Positions 8,349 through 17,554 are shown, counted from the stretch's first letter. The stretch is DNA of 36,818 nucleotides from Bacteroidales bacterium (GCA_016288775.1 JAEELG010000098.1:1-36818), one strand, 5' to 3'. The notes: generated by a model from the sequence alone, not told the origin. Program-made: numbers and translations.

Positions 8349-11008
8349 AGCCTGTCATACTTCCACAGGACCAGGTCATATCCGCCGGCGTATGCAAGCG
8401 GCACATGGTAGCTGGACGCCGTAATGAGCCCGGCTGAGCCTGAAGGCCCGTCAAGCCGGCAGAATCCATAATCCGGATAATAAGCCTCCATGTATTCTTC
8501 AGGGCTGTATCCGTATGCCGAATACAATCGCCTGTACATGCCTTTTTCAAACCCGCTTCCGTCACACAGGCTGCCCAGGGCGTGATCCTCAATATACTGA
8601 AGGCGGCCTTCGTCAATACGGGGGAAGCTCCATTCCAGGCTGACGTTGCATCCTCCTGCATTATTGTCTTCGGCAACGCCTCCGACACCGAGATTCACGG
8701 TGAATTCAGCTTCGTACTGATAAATCGACCTGTAAACCTCCGAAGACCGGAAATTGCGCATGATCGGGAACATTTTGAAATAATGCTCCGGCATTGCGGT
8801 TTCCACATTATCCTCATAGAGCACCGTCATCTGCATCTCGTTCCGGGAATTGAAACGGAACTCGTATTTGCCTTCCGTCGAATACGGATATTCCACGCCG
8901 GCATACCGATAATTGTTCCCCGGAAGCACGAGGTCGTCCAGGTCGAAGGTGAAGGTCTCATCGTGTTCGTCCTCCATGTACCAGTGCGCAAGGGCCCAGC
9001 TCTCCTGTGTACCCAGATCGCATTCCGAGCCGAACGGCTCGCTCGTATACAGCAAGGCCGTAGCAGGCAGCACTCCGCATTCCGCATCCTCGGGCCATGC
9101 GGTTATCCGTTCAAGGACGACCCGGGATGCCCTCATGTCGTAGTTCTGCGACAAGCTGGTGCCGGAACAGCTCAGGCGCCGGATCGCAAAGGCATAGCTC
9201 CTGCATTCCTCTTCGCCTGTCTGCCAGGCACCCACGGCAGGGTTTCCGCCGGAATCGTCTCTCTGCCAGTACGTTCCAAGCATGTATGTTTCGGTGCTTC
9301 GCACAATGTTCACATTCAACAGCTCTTCATAAAGGACGGCGTCGAATTCGTCGTAATCCAGATATGTTCCATCCGGTTCATAGTAAGACGGGCTGAAGTT
9401 TACCAGCGAACCGTCCACCGGAAGGAATGCCGCTTCGCTGTCGAATCTCAGGACGGGGGCAACGACCGTCATTGCCAGCGTACCCACCATCTCGCCGTCG
9501 ACCCACAGTTCGAGCACCTCATCCCCTTCGGAACGGGCGTCGGCATACCAGGAGCGTGTTCCGTATTTCTCAACCGAACAATGGCCGTTCCGGCTGATGA
9601 CGGAAACTGTTCCCGACGGATAACCGCCGGTCGTCAGATCTGTTATCCTCAACGTCGCGCTTTGTGCGACATAGATTACCCCCGAGCCGCCGGTACGCTC
9701 GAAACGGTAATCGTCGGAAGGAGGTCTCCGGACCGTAACCGTATGCGCCGTATTGTGGTATCCGTCCCATGTTGCGGCGCTTATGGTTACGCTGGCGCCG
9801 ACAGGAGAGGAGCCGGATGCGGTGACTGTAAATTCCGTGGCGTCGCTGCCTGCGACCACGTCGAAAAGAGATATGTCTCCGCTCATCGAATAGGAATAAT
9901 CCCCTGCTGAATGACTGAGATTGGTGTTCAGGCTGGCGGTCACAGACGCTCCGGGATATACAGTGGAATGAGAGGAAGCGAACGCCAGCTGGCGCCGATC
10001 GTCCAGGTTCCCGTCCATCTTCCAGTCGGTACGCAGGCACCCTTCGTCGGTAATGGACAGGGTGACTGCATACGAATGATTGCGGGCCAGATTGAAGTCG
10101 GAAAAAGCATTGCCGCCAAGATAGCACCTTGCCGTCAGCGGCTCTCCGGTAACCTGCCCCGAACTCCCGGAATAACTGCCAAGCACCTCCAGATATGTGC
10201 ACAGGGCGGGATTTGCACCGACGGCCCTCAACCTGTCGGGATTTTTGAAATCCGGGTTCGTATTACCCGGCAGCAATACTCCCTGAAGGTTCTCAAGCAG
10301 GTAGAAATCGGCGGAATAGCCGCCGCTCCCGTCGGCATTCAGGCCGGCAAGGTCGGCAGAGGATGCGATATCTCCGTCGCAAACGTCAGCCGGCGAAGCT
10401 GCCATGCCGTCGGCATAAAACGGGCACACGCGATTCATCTGGCGCACCTTTATCGAGTAAAACTCGATGCTGCCGTGCTGCAGCGACGATATGTCGATCG
10501 AGAGCCGGAGCTTGGCAACCAGACGGGTCAGGTCCACCAGAATATCTCCCATGTTGGGACGGACCGTCACCGAGGTCATTCCCGCCATCGGCAGGCCCTG
10601 TCTGTTCCAGTCCTCCAATCCGTCGCAGACATAAGTCAAACCGGCGACGGCTTCCGTATACGTGGCTGCCGGCGTAACGTCCCCTGCGTTTGCAAGGACC
10701 AGAATGTCGAAAGTATGTCCGACAGGGAGCGAAACCCGGGTGGTGAAAGTGTTGTTCCATCCGGCATCCTCGCTGATGGTCAACGACTCACATAAACTCC
10801 CCGACTCGTAGAAAAACACGTCCACATGGTCAAGGCCGTCATCCGCAACAGTCAGGCCGCTCCTGGTCCCGGCCAAGGCCGGATCGCCCGAAACCGAAAG
10901 GACCGTCTTCAGGTCCCCGGTCACGGCCATTCCGTGCGGCAGGTCGGGATTGGCCACGCAGGAGCCCAGAAAAAGGGCTGCACACGCAATTATGAGAAAA
11001 CGTTTCAT
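8315..11008 (-). CDS. Fimbrial tip-like lipoprotein (DUF4906-type)
   Basis: 897-residue lipoprotein with lipobox LGSC (Cys17). Residues about 25-330 resemble a fimbrillin/Mfa-like N-terminal region (VDVFFYESG, GHTFDILVLANAGD, LVDLTRLVAKLRLSID, NLARNHSYAVTLSI). Beta-rich domains follow, and a C-terminal region (about 520-897) has the look of Bacteroidetes DUF4906 fimbrium tip proteins. It is last in the ssb-fimbrillin-anchor-tip operon, 1 nt after the Mfa2-like gene. By family analogy it would sit at the fimbrial tip or act as a minor adhesin on the outer surface. The extreme 3' end overlaps the arginase-like gene convergently. Confidence 0.8.
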   Translation of the reverse strand: MKRFLIIACAALFLGSCVANPDLPHGMAVTGDLKTVLSVSGDPALAGTRSGLTVADDGLDHVDVFFYESGSLCESLTISEDAGWNNTFTTRVSLPVGHTFDILVLANAGDVTPAATYTEAVAGLTYVCDGLEDWNRQGLPMAGMTSVTVRPNMGDILVDLTRLVAKLRLSIDISSLQHGSIEFYSIKVRQMNRVCPFYADGMAASPADVCDGDIASSADLAGLNADGSGGYSADFYLLENLQGVLLPGNTNPDFKNPDRLRAVGANPALCTYLEVLGSYSGSSGQVTGEPLTARCYLGGNAFSDFNLARNHSYAVTLSITDEGCLRTDWKMDGNLDDRRQLAFASSHSTVYPGASVTASLNTNLSHSAGDYSYSMSGDISLFDVVAGSDATEFTVTASGSSPVGASVTISAATWDGYHNTAHTVTVRRPPSDDYRFERTGGSGVIYVAQSATLRITDLTTGGYPSGTVSVISRNGHCSVEKYGTRSWYADARSEGDEVLELWVDGEMVGTLAMTVVAPVLRFDSEAAFLPVDGSLVNFSPSYYEPDGTYLDYDEFDAVLYEELLNVNIVRSTETYMLGTYWQRDDSGGNPAVGAWQTGEEECRSYAFAIRRLSCSGTSLSQNYDMRASRVVLERITAWPEDAECGVLPATALLYTSEPFGSECDLGTQESWALAHWYMEDEHDETFTFDLDDLVLPGNNYRYAGVEYPYSTEGKYEFRFNSRNEMQMTVLYEDNVETAMPEHYFKMFPIMRNFRSSEVYRSIYQYEAEFTVNLGVGGVAEDNNAGGCNVSLEWSFPRIDEGRLQYIEDHALGSLCDGSGFEKGMYRRLYSAYGYSPEEYMEAYYPDYGFCRLDGPSGSAGLITASSYHVPLAYAGGYDLVLWKYDRLYPETNGWLAQ

Positions 11009-11009
11009 A

Positions 11010-11783
11010 TCAAAAATCTGTTATCGGATATTCGACTGTCTCCCAGTCGGCGATGCATACCAACACGTAAGACTTCGAGAAATCCACTGTCAGGGAGATG
11101 TCGAGCAAATCCGGGTCGTCGAAACGATACCCCGTGGCGGCTATCATCACTCCGATCGGCACGGTGCAGAATCTCCTGCCGGCCACGACGACATTCATAG
11201 ACAATGCATCGTCAAGCTGGCGAGGCAGACGCACGTTATAATCCGCTGACTGGCCCTGGTGGTCCGGAGCACAGCCGAAGCGGCCTTCGCAAGGGTCGGT
11301 GCTGCACAGGTCATAACCCTGCACCGACCCTGTAACCGTAACGTCGGCATCATCGGGAAGGCCCAGCGCGATGATGTTCAGGCGCGCGAAATTCTTGTGC
11401 GGGGTAAGCAGGCATTCCTGACTGTCCCCCGTCAGCTCGGCATAAACGCTGTCGCTGTACAGTTCGTCGCACTGATGCTGAACCCGTATGTCGAGCCGGC
11501 GGCCTTCCACCGTGTTCATGCCGGTTATACCGGTGAACACGGTGACTTTTGAAGGCTTCCTAGGGACTGTCAACCGGCACAGGCCAGCGTCGAAATCTTC
11601 GCGGCCCATCATGCCCTGCTTCACCACTACGCCGTTCTGAATCACGCTTACCAGCACGTTCCCTTCCGTCTTGAGCGGTTCGTCGGAACGGACCAGCAGT
11701 TCGCACGGACACACGCTGCGGTTCTCCTTGACAGTGCAGGAGCAAAGCAGCAGGGCTGCAATCAGGCACAGATTCCGGCGCAT
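11010..11783 (-). CDS. FimB/Mfa2-family fimbrial anchor lipoprotein
   Basis: 257 residues with a lipoprotein signal ending LCSC (Cys16). Directly after it is ENRSVCPCEL, the cysteine-rich motif typical of FimB/Mfa2 proteins, and the remainder has the two-beta-domain size of the family. In Porphyromonas the homologues anchor the fimbria to the outer membrane and limit its length; the same role is inferred here. The gene lies 3 nt after the fimbrillin gene and 1 nt before the tip gene. Confidence 0.88.
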   Translation of the reverse strand: MRRNLCLIAALLLCSCTVKENRSVCPCELLVRSDEPLKTEGNVLVSVIQNGVVVKQGMMGREDFDAGLCRLTVPRKPSKVTVFTGITGMNTVEGRRLDIRVQHQCDELYSDSVYAELTGDSQECLLTPHKNFARLNIIALGLPDDADVTVTGSVQGYDLCSTDPCEGRFGCAPDHQGQSADYNVRLPRQLDDALSMNVVVAGRRFCTVPIGVMIAATGYRFDDPDLLDISLTVDFSKSYVLVCIADWETVEYPITDF

Positions 11784-11786
11784 AGC

Positions 11787-12830
11787 CTAACTGAATTCTT
11801 CAGTATAAGGAATATCGTCCTGCCAGCCGTTGACAATAACTTCGAACGAATACTCCATATAAGGATTGTACGTATCGCCGGGGTTGTCGGGATCAGGCGA
11901 TCCCGGGCGCTTGAGAATCAGTTTCTGAATATGATAGACCGTATTTCTCTTGAGCTTTTCGGACGCAGCTTTAGGCAGGGTTACCGGATAATAGCAAGTT
12001 TCGCCATTGTACAGGCATTCCACCACCAGCCTTGTCCTTCTCGGCGACCAGGTGTTTCCTGCGTAATGGTCTTCCAGCTGAGGATTCGGGAACGAATAGA
12101 ATACGTGGCTCGTTGTGTAGGACGAACCCTGGGACAATACATGCCCGCCCGAGCCGAATGAATAGTAAATGATGCTGTTGGTCTTCTCAACGGCGCCTTT
12201 CTTGTTGTACCAGACCTCCGGCGCTTCTGCACAGGCGAAATCGCAGTCGCCGGCAACGTTGCTGAGATATATCCTCTGTATGCTCAGAGGCACGAGCGCG
12301 AGGTCGCTGTTTACAAAGTTTCTCTGTATTTCATCGATAATTATCTTACATGCAAGATGGTCGAACTCGAGATCCACGGTATAAGCCTCGCTTACTACCG
12401 TTTCCGGAATATGGGCACTGTACATCAGGTTCTCCCCGCCGGTTTGATCCAGAAGGTCCATCCTGATGTCGAGAAACTGCGCCAGTGTATTGACCACATG
12501 ATTCCCGGTAATATCCTCAGGAGCGTTACCGACCGCCCAGATATCCTTGACTCCGGGTGAAATCTCAACGCTGGGAAGGCTGGAGGCGACGTCGGTATCG
12601 TGGATCACTCCGGTATTTGCCTCAAGCGTTCCGCTGGCGTCGAAGACGAATACCTGGAAATGGTCCAGCGTCAGGTCGCCGCTTCCGGTTATTGGGGCTT
12701 TGGTTACCGGCATCGATGAGCGGAAAGACAGTGTCACCTTTCCTTCAGCACGGGTAAGATCGGGGGTATAGTCGGTGGTACAGGCAGCGAAAGCAAGCGC
12801 TGCGGATACGAGCAAAATCGTTCTTTTCAT
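11787..12830 (-). CDS. Fimbrillin (FimA/Mfa1-type major fimbrial subunit)
   Basis: 347-residue lipoprotein precursor, lipobox FAAC (Cys17). The N-terminal domain contains LDHFQVFVFDASGTL and DIWAVGNAPEDI, typical fimbrillin segments. The C-terminal domain has LKRNTVYHIQKLIL and ends NGWQDDIPYTEEFS, the kind of terminal strand used for donor-strand exchange after gingipain-like processing. A strong TAGGAGGG ribosome-binding site (12845-12838) overlaps the ssb stop codon, 7 nt before the ATG; so good a Shine-Dalgarno is uncommon in this phylum and suggests high expression. Confidence 0.9.
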   Translation of the reverse strand: MKRTILLVSAALAFAACTTDYTPDLTRAEGKVTLSFRSSMPVTKAPITGSGDLTLDHFQVFVFDASGTLEANTGVIHDTDVASSLPSVEISPGVKDIWAVGNAPEDITGNHVVNTLAQFLDIRMDLLDQTGGENLMYSAHIPETVVSEAYTVDLEFDHLACKIIIDEIQRNFVNSDLALVPLSIQRIYLSNVAGDCDFACAEAPEVWYNKKGAVEKTNSIIYYSFGSGGHVLSQGSSYTTSHVFYSFPNPQLEDHYAGNTWSPRRTRLVVECLYNGETCYYPVTLPKAASEKLKRNTVYHIQKLILKRPGSPDPDNPGDTYNPYMEYSFEVIVNGWQDDIPYTEEFS

Positions 12831-12842
12831 GGCGCTTCCCTC

Positions 12843-13190
12843 CTACATTTCATATTGGACTTCCGCATCGGGCGGCAACAGCTGAAGGTTGTTGCAGATA
12901 ACGTCCACAGCCATCCTTTCAATTCCGTCTATGCCTGTGTAACGCTGGACCTGCAGGCGTCCGCGCACACGGACCGCACGCCCCTTTTCTATCTTGTCGA
13001 GGTCCTGCACGTTCTTCCCTTCAAACGCGGTTACGTTGTGCCACTGGGTGTCGATGACCGGCGCTCCCTCCCTGTTTTTGTACGCGCGGTTGGTAGCGAC
13101 CGTGAATTTGGCCATCTGCTTGTCATTGATGTATTGGAGCCTGACGCTCCCTACAGTGCCGAGCAGATCGATTCTGTTGATTTGTTCCAT
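12843..13190 (-). CDS. ssb: Single-stranded DNA-binding protein, short, without acidic tail
   Basis: 115-residue OB-fold SSB: NRIDLLGTVGSVRL at the start, WHNVTAFEGKNV in the middle, and GRAVRVRGRLQVQRYTGIDG for the later strands. It stops right after the OB fold (LLPPDAEVQYEM), with no Gly/Pro/Gln linker and no DDDIPF-like acidic tip that recruits partner proteins in housekeeping SSBs. It may therefore be an accessory paralogue. It is the first gene of the fimbrial operon, 12 nt before the fimbrillin start. A small GC hairpin (13228-13242) lies in its upstream region. Confidence 0.9.
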   Translation of the reverse strand: MEQINRIDLLGTVGSVRLQYINDKQMAKFTVATNRAYKNREGAPVIDTQWHNVTAFEGKNVQDLDKIEKGRAVRVRGRLQVQRYTGIDGIERMAVDVICNNLQLLPPDAEVQYEM

Positions 13191-13488
13191 GAGTTAATCA
13201 TAATTTAAATTGGTAATTGGGCGCCCCGGCTCCGGCGGAGCCTTCGACCCGAATGCAAAGAAAAGCCTTTATCTTCACATTCTCTGCGATATTCTATTCC
13301 GGACCGCCACTTATTTACGATTCTTTCGATTGCGCCGACAATCTGAAAAAATGCTGTTTCGCATCGTTTTATCGAAAGAATTATCTTTCAGCATAAACAA
13401 TCGTCAAAGACCGAAAGAATCAGAAAAAAGTGATTTACGATTCTTTCGATTCCATTGGATTCACAAATGGGTTCGCTATCTTCCCGCC
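13191..13488. other. Intergenic control region with repeated decamers
   Basis: 298 bp between divergent ssb and the zinc-ribbon gene. A 19-bp direct repeat (ATTTACGATTCTTTCGATT) occurs at 13313-13331 and 13433-13451, exactly 120 bp apart. Its decamer TTCTTTCGAT also occurs inverted as ATCGAAAGAA at 13371-13380, with a partial copy CCGAAAGAAT at 13411-13420. A hairpin GGCTCC-GGC-GGAGCC lies at 13228-13242. I find no good TAnnTTTG box on either strand. The repeats look like binding sites for a regulator of the fimbrial operon, the small gene, or both. The region is AT-rich and translates poorly, so I treat it as non-coding. Confidence 0.6.
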
Positions 13489-13857
13489 ATGTACAGATAC
13501 GCCGAAGAAGAGCAGGCCGCACATTGCCTGGAATGCGGGGAGCCGATTTACGGCAGGGCGGACAAAAAGTTCTGCGACTGCAACTGCCGCAACCGCTGGC
13601 ACTCGCGGCTGCGCTCCGACCAGAATCCGCGCCTGAAAACGACTCTTTCCATTCTTACACGCAACTACGGCATCCTGGAAAGCATTTACGACATGCACAC
13701 GGCAAGTTGTCCGGCAGAAGTACTGGAGCGCATGGGGTTCCGCCAGGAGTACGTTACCCACAGCCCCATAAAAAAAGGGAAGCACCTGGAGTACAGGTGC
13801 TTCGACTTCGTTTACAATCTGAGTCAGACGAAACTATTCAACCTCCGCAGGGTTTGA
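13489..13857 (+). CDS. Small zinc-ribbon protein, 122 aa
   Basis: The N-terminus (MYRYAEEEQAAHCLECGEPI) leads into a zinc-ribbon: CLEC then, 17 residues on, FCDCNCRNRWH, a pattern common in short Bacteroidetes proteins of unknown function (CxxC...GRxDKKFC...CRN). The C-terminal part (VTHSPIKKGKHLEYRCFDFVYNLS) is basic and could contact nucleic acid. The frame is open upstream to 13210, but that stretch is the repeat-bearing control region and looks non-coding, so I chose ATG 13489. The 3' end overlaps the bactofilin gene convergently by 24 nt. Confidence 0.75.
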   Translation: MYRYAEEEQAAHCLECGEPIYGRADKKFCDCNCRNRWHSRLRSDQNPRLKTTLSILTRNYGILESIYDMHTASCPAEVLERMGFRQEYVTHSPIKKGKHLEYRCFDFVYNLSQTKLFNLRRV

Positions 13858-14268
13858 AACCATGCTGTCCCTGTCGGTGTCGAAATCGGACTCGGTAATC
13901 ATCTTGCACGTGCCGTTAACGGCAGCGCCCATCTCAACCTGGAGCTTGCGTACGTGAAGTTCGCCGGTAATGGCGGAACTGCTCTTGAGCGACAGGACGT
14001 TCTTTACGTAAACGCTGCCGTCAACTTTGCCCCAGAGGTCGAGATCGTTGCACATGAGGGTGCCCTCAATGAAGGCGTTCTCCCCCACCACTATACGGCC
14101 GTCGGAATACATCTTTCCCTTGATGCGTCCGTCCACCCTGATGTCGTTTGAAGAAACTACTTCTCCGGTGACCGACGTTCCTTCGGAAATACGGCTGACC
14201 GCATTCACATCTACGGTCTCGGCGATTTTGGTCATATCCTTGATTTTACTAAACAATGCCTTTTCCAT
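13834..14268 (-). CDS. Bactofilin family cytoskeletal protein
   Basis: 144 residues from ATG 14268. The beta-helical bactofilin core runs about 25-120: RISEGTSVTGEVVSSNDIRVDGRIKGKM, then repeated short strands (VVGENAFIEGTLMCNDLDLWGKVDGSVYV). Bactofilins polymerise without nucleotide into filaments that scaffold cell-shape or envelope enzymes. The chosen start overlaps the end of secA by 20 nt; an internal Met (MTKIAETVD) is an alternative start after the secA stop. The open frame continues further upstream inside secA, but that part is dictated by the SecA zinc-tail codons. Confidence 0.9.
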   Translation of the reverse strand: MEKALFSKIKDMTKIAETVDVNAVSRISEGTSVTGEVVSSNDIRVDGRIKGKMYSDGRIVVGENAFIEGTLMCNDLDLWGKVDGSVYVKNVLSLKSSSAITGELHVRKLQVEMGAAVNGTCKMITESDFDTDRDSMVSNPAEVE

Positions 14269-17200
14269 GACAATTCTTGTATTTTTTGCCGCTCCCGCAA
14301 GGACAAGGGTCGTTGCGGCCGACACGTTTTTCGACTTTCACCGGGCTGTTCGACTTCTGCTCGCCATTGGTGCTGAGGTCGCTGTGCCTGGTCTGCATCT
14401 GCGACATGTCAGTCCTGCGCTGCATTGCGCGCTGAGGCGGCTGACTGCGGTCCTGAAGAGGAACATAAGCCCTGAAGAGGAAGGATAGGACGTCCTGGTT
14501 GAGTGATTCCAGCATCTCGGAGAAGAGGTTGTAGCTCTCGAGCTTGTACACCACGATAGGGTCCTTCTGCTCGTAGGCGGCATTCTGAACGCTCTGCTTA
14601 AGGTCGTCCATGTCGCGCAGATGCTCCTTCCAGTGCTCGTCGATCTGATAGAGTACTATGTTCTTGCTGAGGGTCTTGGATATCTCCTTGCCCTCGTTTT
14701 CGTAAGCTTTTTCGAGGTTTACGGAAAGGTTGATGGTCTTGCGTCCGTCGGAAACGGGGATGGCGATGTTCTGGTACATCGAGCCCTGCTTCTCGTACAC
14801 TTCCTTGATGATGGGATAGAGCTTTTCGTCAAGCGTATCCATACGGCGCCTGTAAGTCTCCTGCATCACCTGGCAGATACGGGACACAAGCTCCTGCCTC
14901 TTGATCTTTTCGTACTCGTCGGGTTCGATCTCGAGGTCGATGGAATAGCGGGCCATAAGGGCCTCGCGGAAATCCTCGCAGGTATAACCCTCGCACTTGT
15001 CCACGAAGAGCGACGAAGAGTCGACCATCATGTTCTGGAGGTCGATTTCGACCTTTTCGCCGGAGATAGCGTTGCGGCGGCGGGAGTAAATGGCCTCACG
15101 CTGATAGTTCATCACGTCGTCGTATTCGAGCAGGCGCTTGCGGATGCCGAAGTTGTTCTCCTCGACCTTCTTCTGTGCGTTCTCGATGGCGCCGGACAGC
15201 ATGGAGCTGACGAGGGCCTCGTTTTCGGCCATACCCATCTTGTCCACCATGCCGGCTATACGCTCCGAGCCGAACAGGCGCATCAGTTTGTCTTCCAGCG
15301 AGATGTAGAAGGTCGAAGATCCCGGGTCGCCCTGACGTCCGGCACGGCCGCGCAGCTGGCGGTCGACACGGCGGCTGTCGTGACGCTCGGTACCTATGAT
15401 GGCCAGACCGCCTGCGGCCTTGACCTCGTCGGAGAGCTTGATATCGGTACCACGGCCTGCCATGTTGGTGGCGATGGTAACGGTGGAACTCTGACCGGCC
15501 TGGGCCACGATTTCGGCCTCGCGGGCATGCTCCTTGGCGTTCAAGACATTGTGACGGATGCCCCTCATGCGCAGCATTCGGGAGAGCAGCTCGGAAGTTT
15601 CGACGTCGGTGGTACCCACCAGCACGGGGCGCCCGGCTCCGGACAGCTCGGCCACGCGGTCGATGACTGCGGCATATTTGGCCTTCTTGGTCTTGTATAT
15701 GCGGTCATCCTGGTCGTCGCGAATCACGGGACGGTTGGTGGGGATGACCATCACATCGAGCTTGTAGATGCTCCAGAATTCTCCGGCCTCCGTTTCGGCG
15801 GTACCGGTCATACCCGCAAGTTTGTGATACATACGGAAATAGTTCTGGAGGGTGATGGTCGCGAAGGTTTGCGTGGCCGCCTCGACCTTCACGTTTTCCT
15901 TGGCCTCCACGGCCTGATGCAGACCGTCGCTCCAGCGGCGTCCTTCCATGATACGTCCGGTGGACTCGTCGACTATCTTCACCTTGCCGTCTTCGGAGAT
16001 GATGTAGTCCACGTCCTTCTCGAACATCGCATAGGCCTTCAGCAGCTGCTCGACAACATGCACACGCTCGCTCTTGAGGGAGAATTCCTCCATGAGCTCG
16101 TCTTTCTTCGCCTGCTTCTCGGCCAGGGTGCCCTCGCCCTGCAAGATTTCCGCGGTGCGGGCGCCGACGTCGGGGAGCACGAAGAAATCCTCGGTGCCGA
16201 CGGCCTGGGCCAGCATGGCGTCGCCCTTGTCGGTCTTGACCACCGAATGAAGCTGCTCGTTGATAACGAAATACAGGGGGTCGGTGATGACCGGCATCTC
16301 CTTCTCGTTATCCTGGATATAATAGTTCTCGGTCTTCTGGAGTATGACCTTGATGCCCGGTTCGGACAGGTACTTGATGAGCGGCTGGTATTTGGGGAGG
16401 CCCTTGTGCGCACGGAGCAGGAGTTTGCCGCCCTCGCGCTCGTCGCCTGCGGCGATCAGCTTCTTGGCCTCGTTCAGGCACTGGTTAACCAGCTGGCGCT
16501 GAGCGAGATAAAGCTTCTCAACATAGGGCTTGAACTCGGAGTACTGGGCGTCGTCGTCGGTGCTCTTCTGCACGGGACCGGAGATGATCAACGGGGTACG
16601 GGCGTCGTCGATGAGAACGGAGTCGACCTCGTCCACGATGGCGAAATGATGCTTGCGCTGCACCAGGTCCTCCTTGGCAACGGCCATGTTGTCGCGCAGG
16701 TAGTCGAAACCGAACTCGTTGTTGGTACCGAAGGTAATGTCGCACTCATATGCGCGACGGCGCGCGTCGGAGTTGGGCTGATGCTTGTCGATACAGTCGA
16801 CGCTGAGGCCGTGGAACATGTACAGCGGACCCATCCACTCGGAGTCACGCTTGGACAGGTAGTCGTTCACGGTAACCATGTGCACACCCTTTCCGGCGAG
16901 GGCGTTCAGGAACACCGGCAGGGTTGCCACGAGGGTCTTTCCTTCACCGGTCGCCATTTCGGCGATCTTGCCCTGATGCAGTGCAATACCGCCGATGAGC
17001 TGAACGTCGTAATGGACCATGTCCCATGTGACCTCGTTTCCTCCGGCCACCCAGTGATTGCGGTAAACAGCCTTGTCGCCTTCGATGGTCACGAAATCGT
17101 GGTCCACGCTGATGTCGCGGTCGAACTGGTTTGCCGTAACCTCGATGGACTCGTTCTCCTTGAGCCTGCGGGCGGTGCTCTTCATGATGGCGAAGGCCTC

Positions 17201-17527
17201 GGGCAGGATTTCGGTGAGGCAGGCCTCGATGGCGTCGTCCTCATCCTTAACGAGCTTGTCGGATTCGGTGGCGAGCTTTTCCTTCTCGGAGACGGGAATA
17301 TCCTCGGAAAGTTTGGTGCGGATCTGCTCGATGCGCTCCTCGAAAGGAGCCTCCACTTCGCGCAGACGCTGCCTGAGAGCAGCGGACCGGGCCCTCAAAT
17401 CATCGTTTGACAGAGCGTCGATTTCAGGGTATACAGCCAGTATCTTATTGAGTGTCGGCTTGACGGCCTTGTAGTCGCGTTCCGCCTTGGAGCCGAAAAT
17501 CTTCTTGATAATATCAGCTAATGCCAT
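14249..17527 (-). CDS. secA: Preprotein translocase ATPase SecA
   Basis: 1092 residues, typical of Bacteroidetes SecA, which is longer than E. coli SecA. Walker A GEGKT sits in EMATGEGKTLVATLP, Walker B/DEAD-like DEVDSVLIDDARTPL follows, and IATNMAGRGTDIKL and GRAGRQGDPGSS form the helicase motor. The tail ends in the zinc/SecB-binding motif NDPCPCGSGKKYKNCHG. It drives Sec-dependent export of the many lipoproteins encoded here. I chose ATG 17527 (MALADIIKKIFGSKAERDYK), the usual SecA start, rather than an in-frame Met 10 codons upstream. Confidence 0.98.
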   Translation of the reverse strand: MALADIIKKIFGSKAERDYKAVKPTLNKILAVYPEIDALSNDDLRARSAALRQRLREVEAPFEERIEQIRTKLSEDIPVSEKEKLATESDKLVKDEDDAIEACLTEILPEAFAIMKSTARRLKENESIEVTANQFDRDISVDHDFVTIEGDKAVYRNHWVAGGNEVTWDMVHYDVQLIGGIALHQGKIAEMATGEGKTLVATLPVFLNALAGKGVHMVTVNDYLSKRDSEWMGPLYMFHGLSVDCIDKHQPNSDARRRAYECDITFGTNNEFGFDYLRDNMAVAKEDLVQRKHHFAIVDEVDSVLIDDARTPLIISGPVQKSTDDDAQYSEFKPYVEKLYLAQRQLVNQCLNEAKKLIAAGDEREGGKLLLRAHKGLPKYQPLIKYLSEPGIKVILQKTENYYIQDNEKEMPVITDPLYFVINEQLHSVVKTDKGDAMLAQAVGTEDFFVLPDVGARTAEILQGEGTLAEKQAKKDELMEEFSLKSERVHVVEQLLKAYAMFEKDVDYIISEDGKVKIVDESTGRIMEGRRWSDGLHQAVEAKENVKVEAATQTFATITLQNYFRMYHKLAGMTGTAETEAGEFWSIYKLDVMVIPTNRPVIRDDQDDRIYKTKKAKYAAVIDRVAELSGAGRPVLVGTTDVETSELLSRMLRMRGIRHNVLNAKEHAREAEIVAQAGQSSTVTIATNMAGRGTDIKLSDEVKAAGGLAIIGTERHDSRRVDRQLRGRAGRQGDPGSSTFYISLEDKLMRLFGSERIAGMVDKMGMAENEALVSSMLSGAIENAQKKVEENNFGIRKRLLEYDDVMNYQREAIYSRRRNAISGEKVEIDLQNMMVDSSSLFVDKCEGYTCEDFREALMARYSIDLEIEPDEYEKIKRQELVSRICQVMQETYRRRMDTLDEKLYPIIKEVYEKQGSMYQNIAIPVSDGRKTINLSVNLEKAYENEGKEISKTLSKNIVLYQIDEHWKEHLRDMDDLKQSVQNAAYEQKDPIVVYKLESYNLFSEMLESLNQDVLSFLFRAYVPLQDRSQPPQRAMQRRTDMSQMQTRHSDLSTNGEQKSNSPVKVEKRVGRNDPCPCGSGKKYKNCHGKGIV

Positions 17528-17554
17528 AAACAGTGTTGTCTTTTCTAAAACGGG

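Noticed and set aside
13313..13451. CRISPR-like spacing of the 19-bp repeats
   Set aside because: Only two direct copies plus inverted ones, no regular spacer length, and no cas gene nearby.
13210..13488. Upstream extension of the zinc-ribbon gene
   Set aside because: The extra 93 residues are encoded by the AT-rich repeat region, look like random translation and would place the direct repeats inside a gene; the cysteine-rich family normally starts near ATG 13489.
14621..17410. Long open frame of 929 codons on the plus strand opposite secA
   Set aside because: It is antisense to a full-length SecA with all motifs, its protein has no family features, and long antisense frames are expected opposite GC-rich genes.
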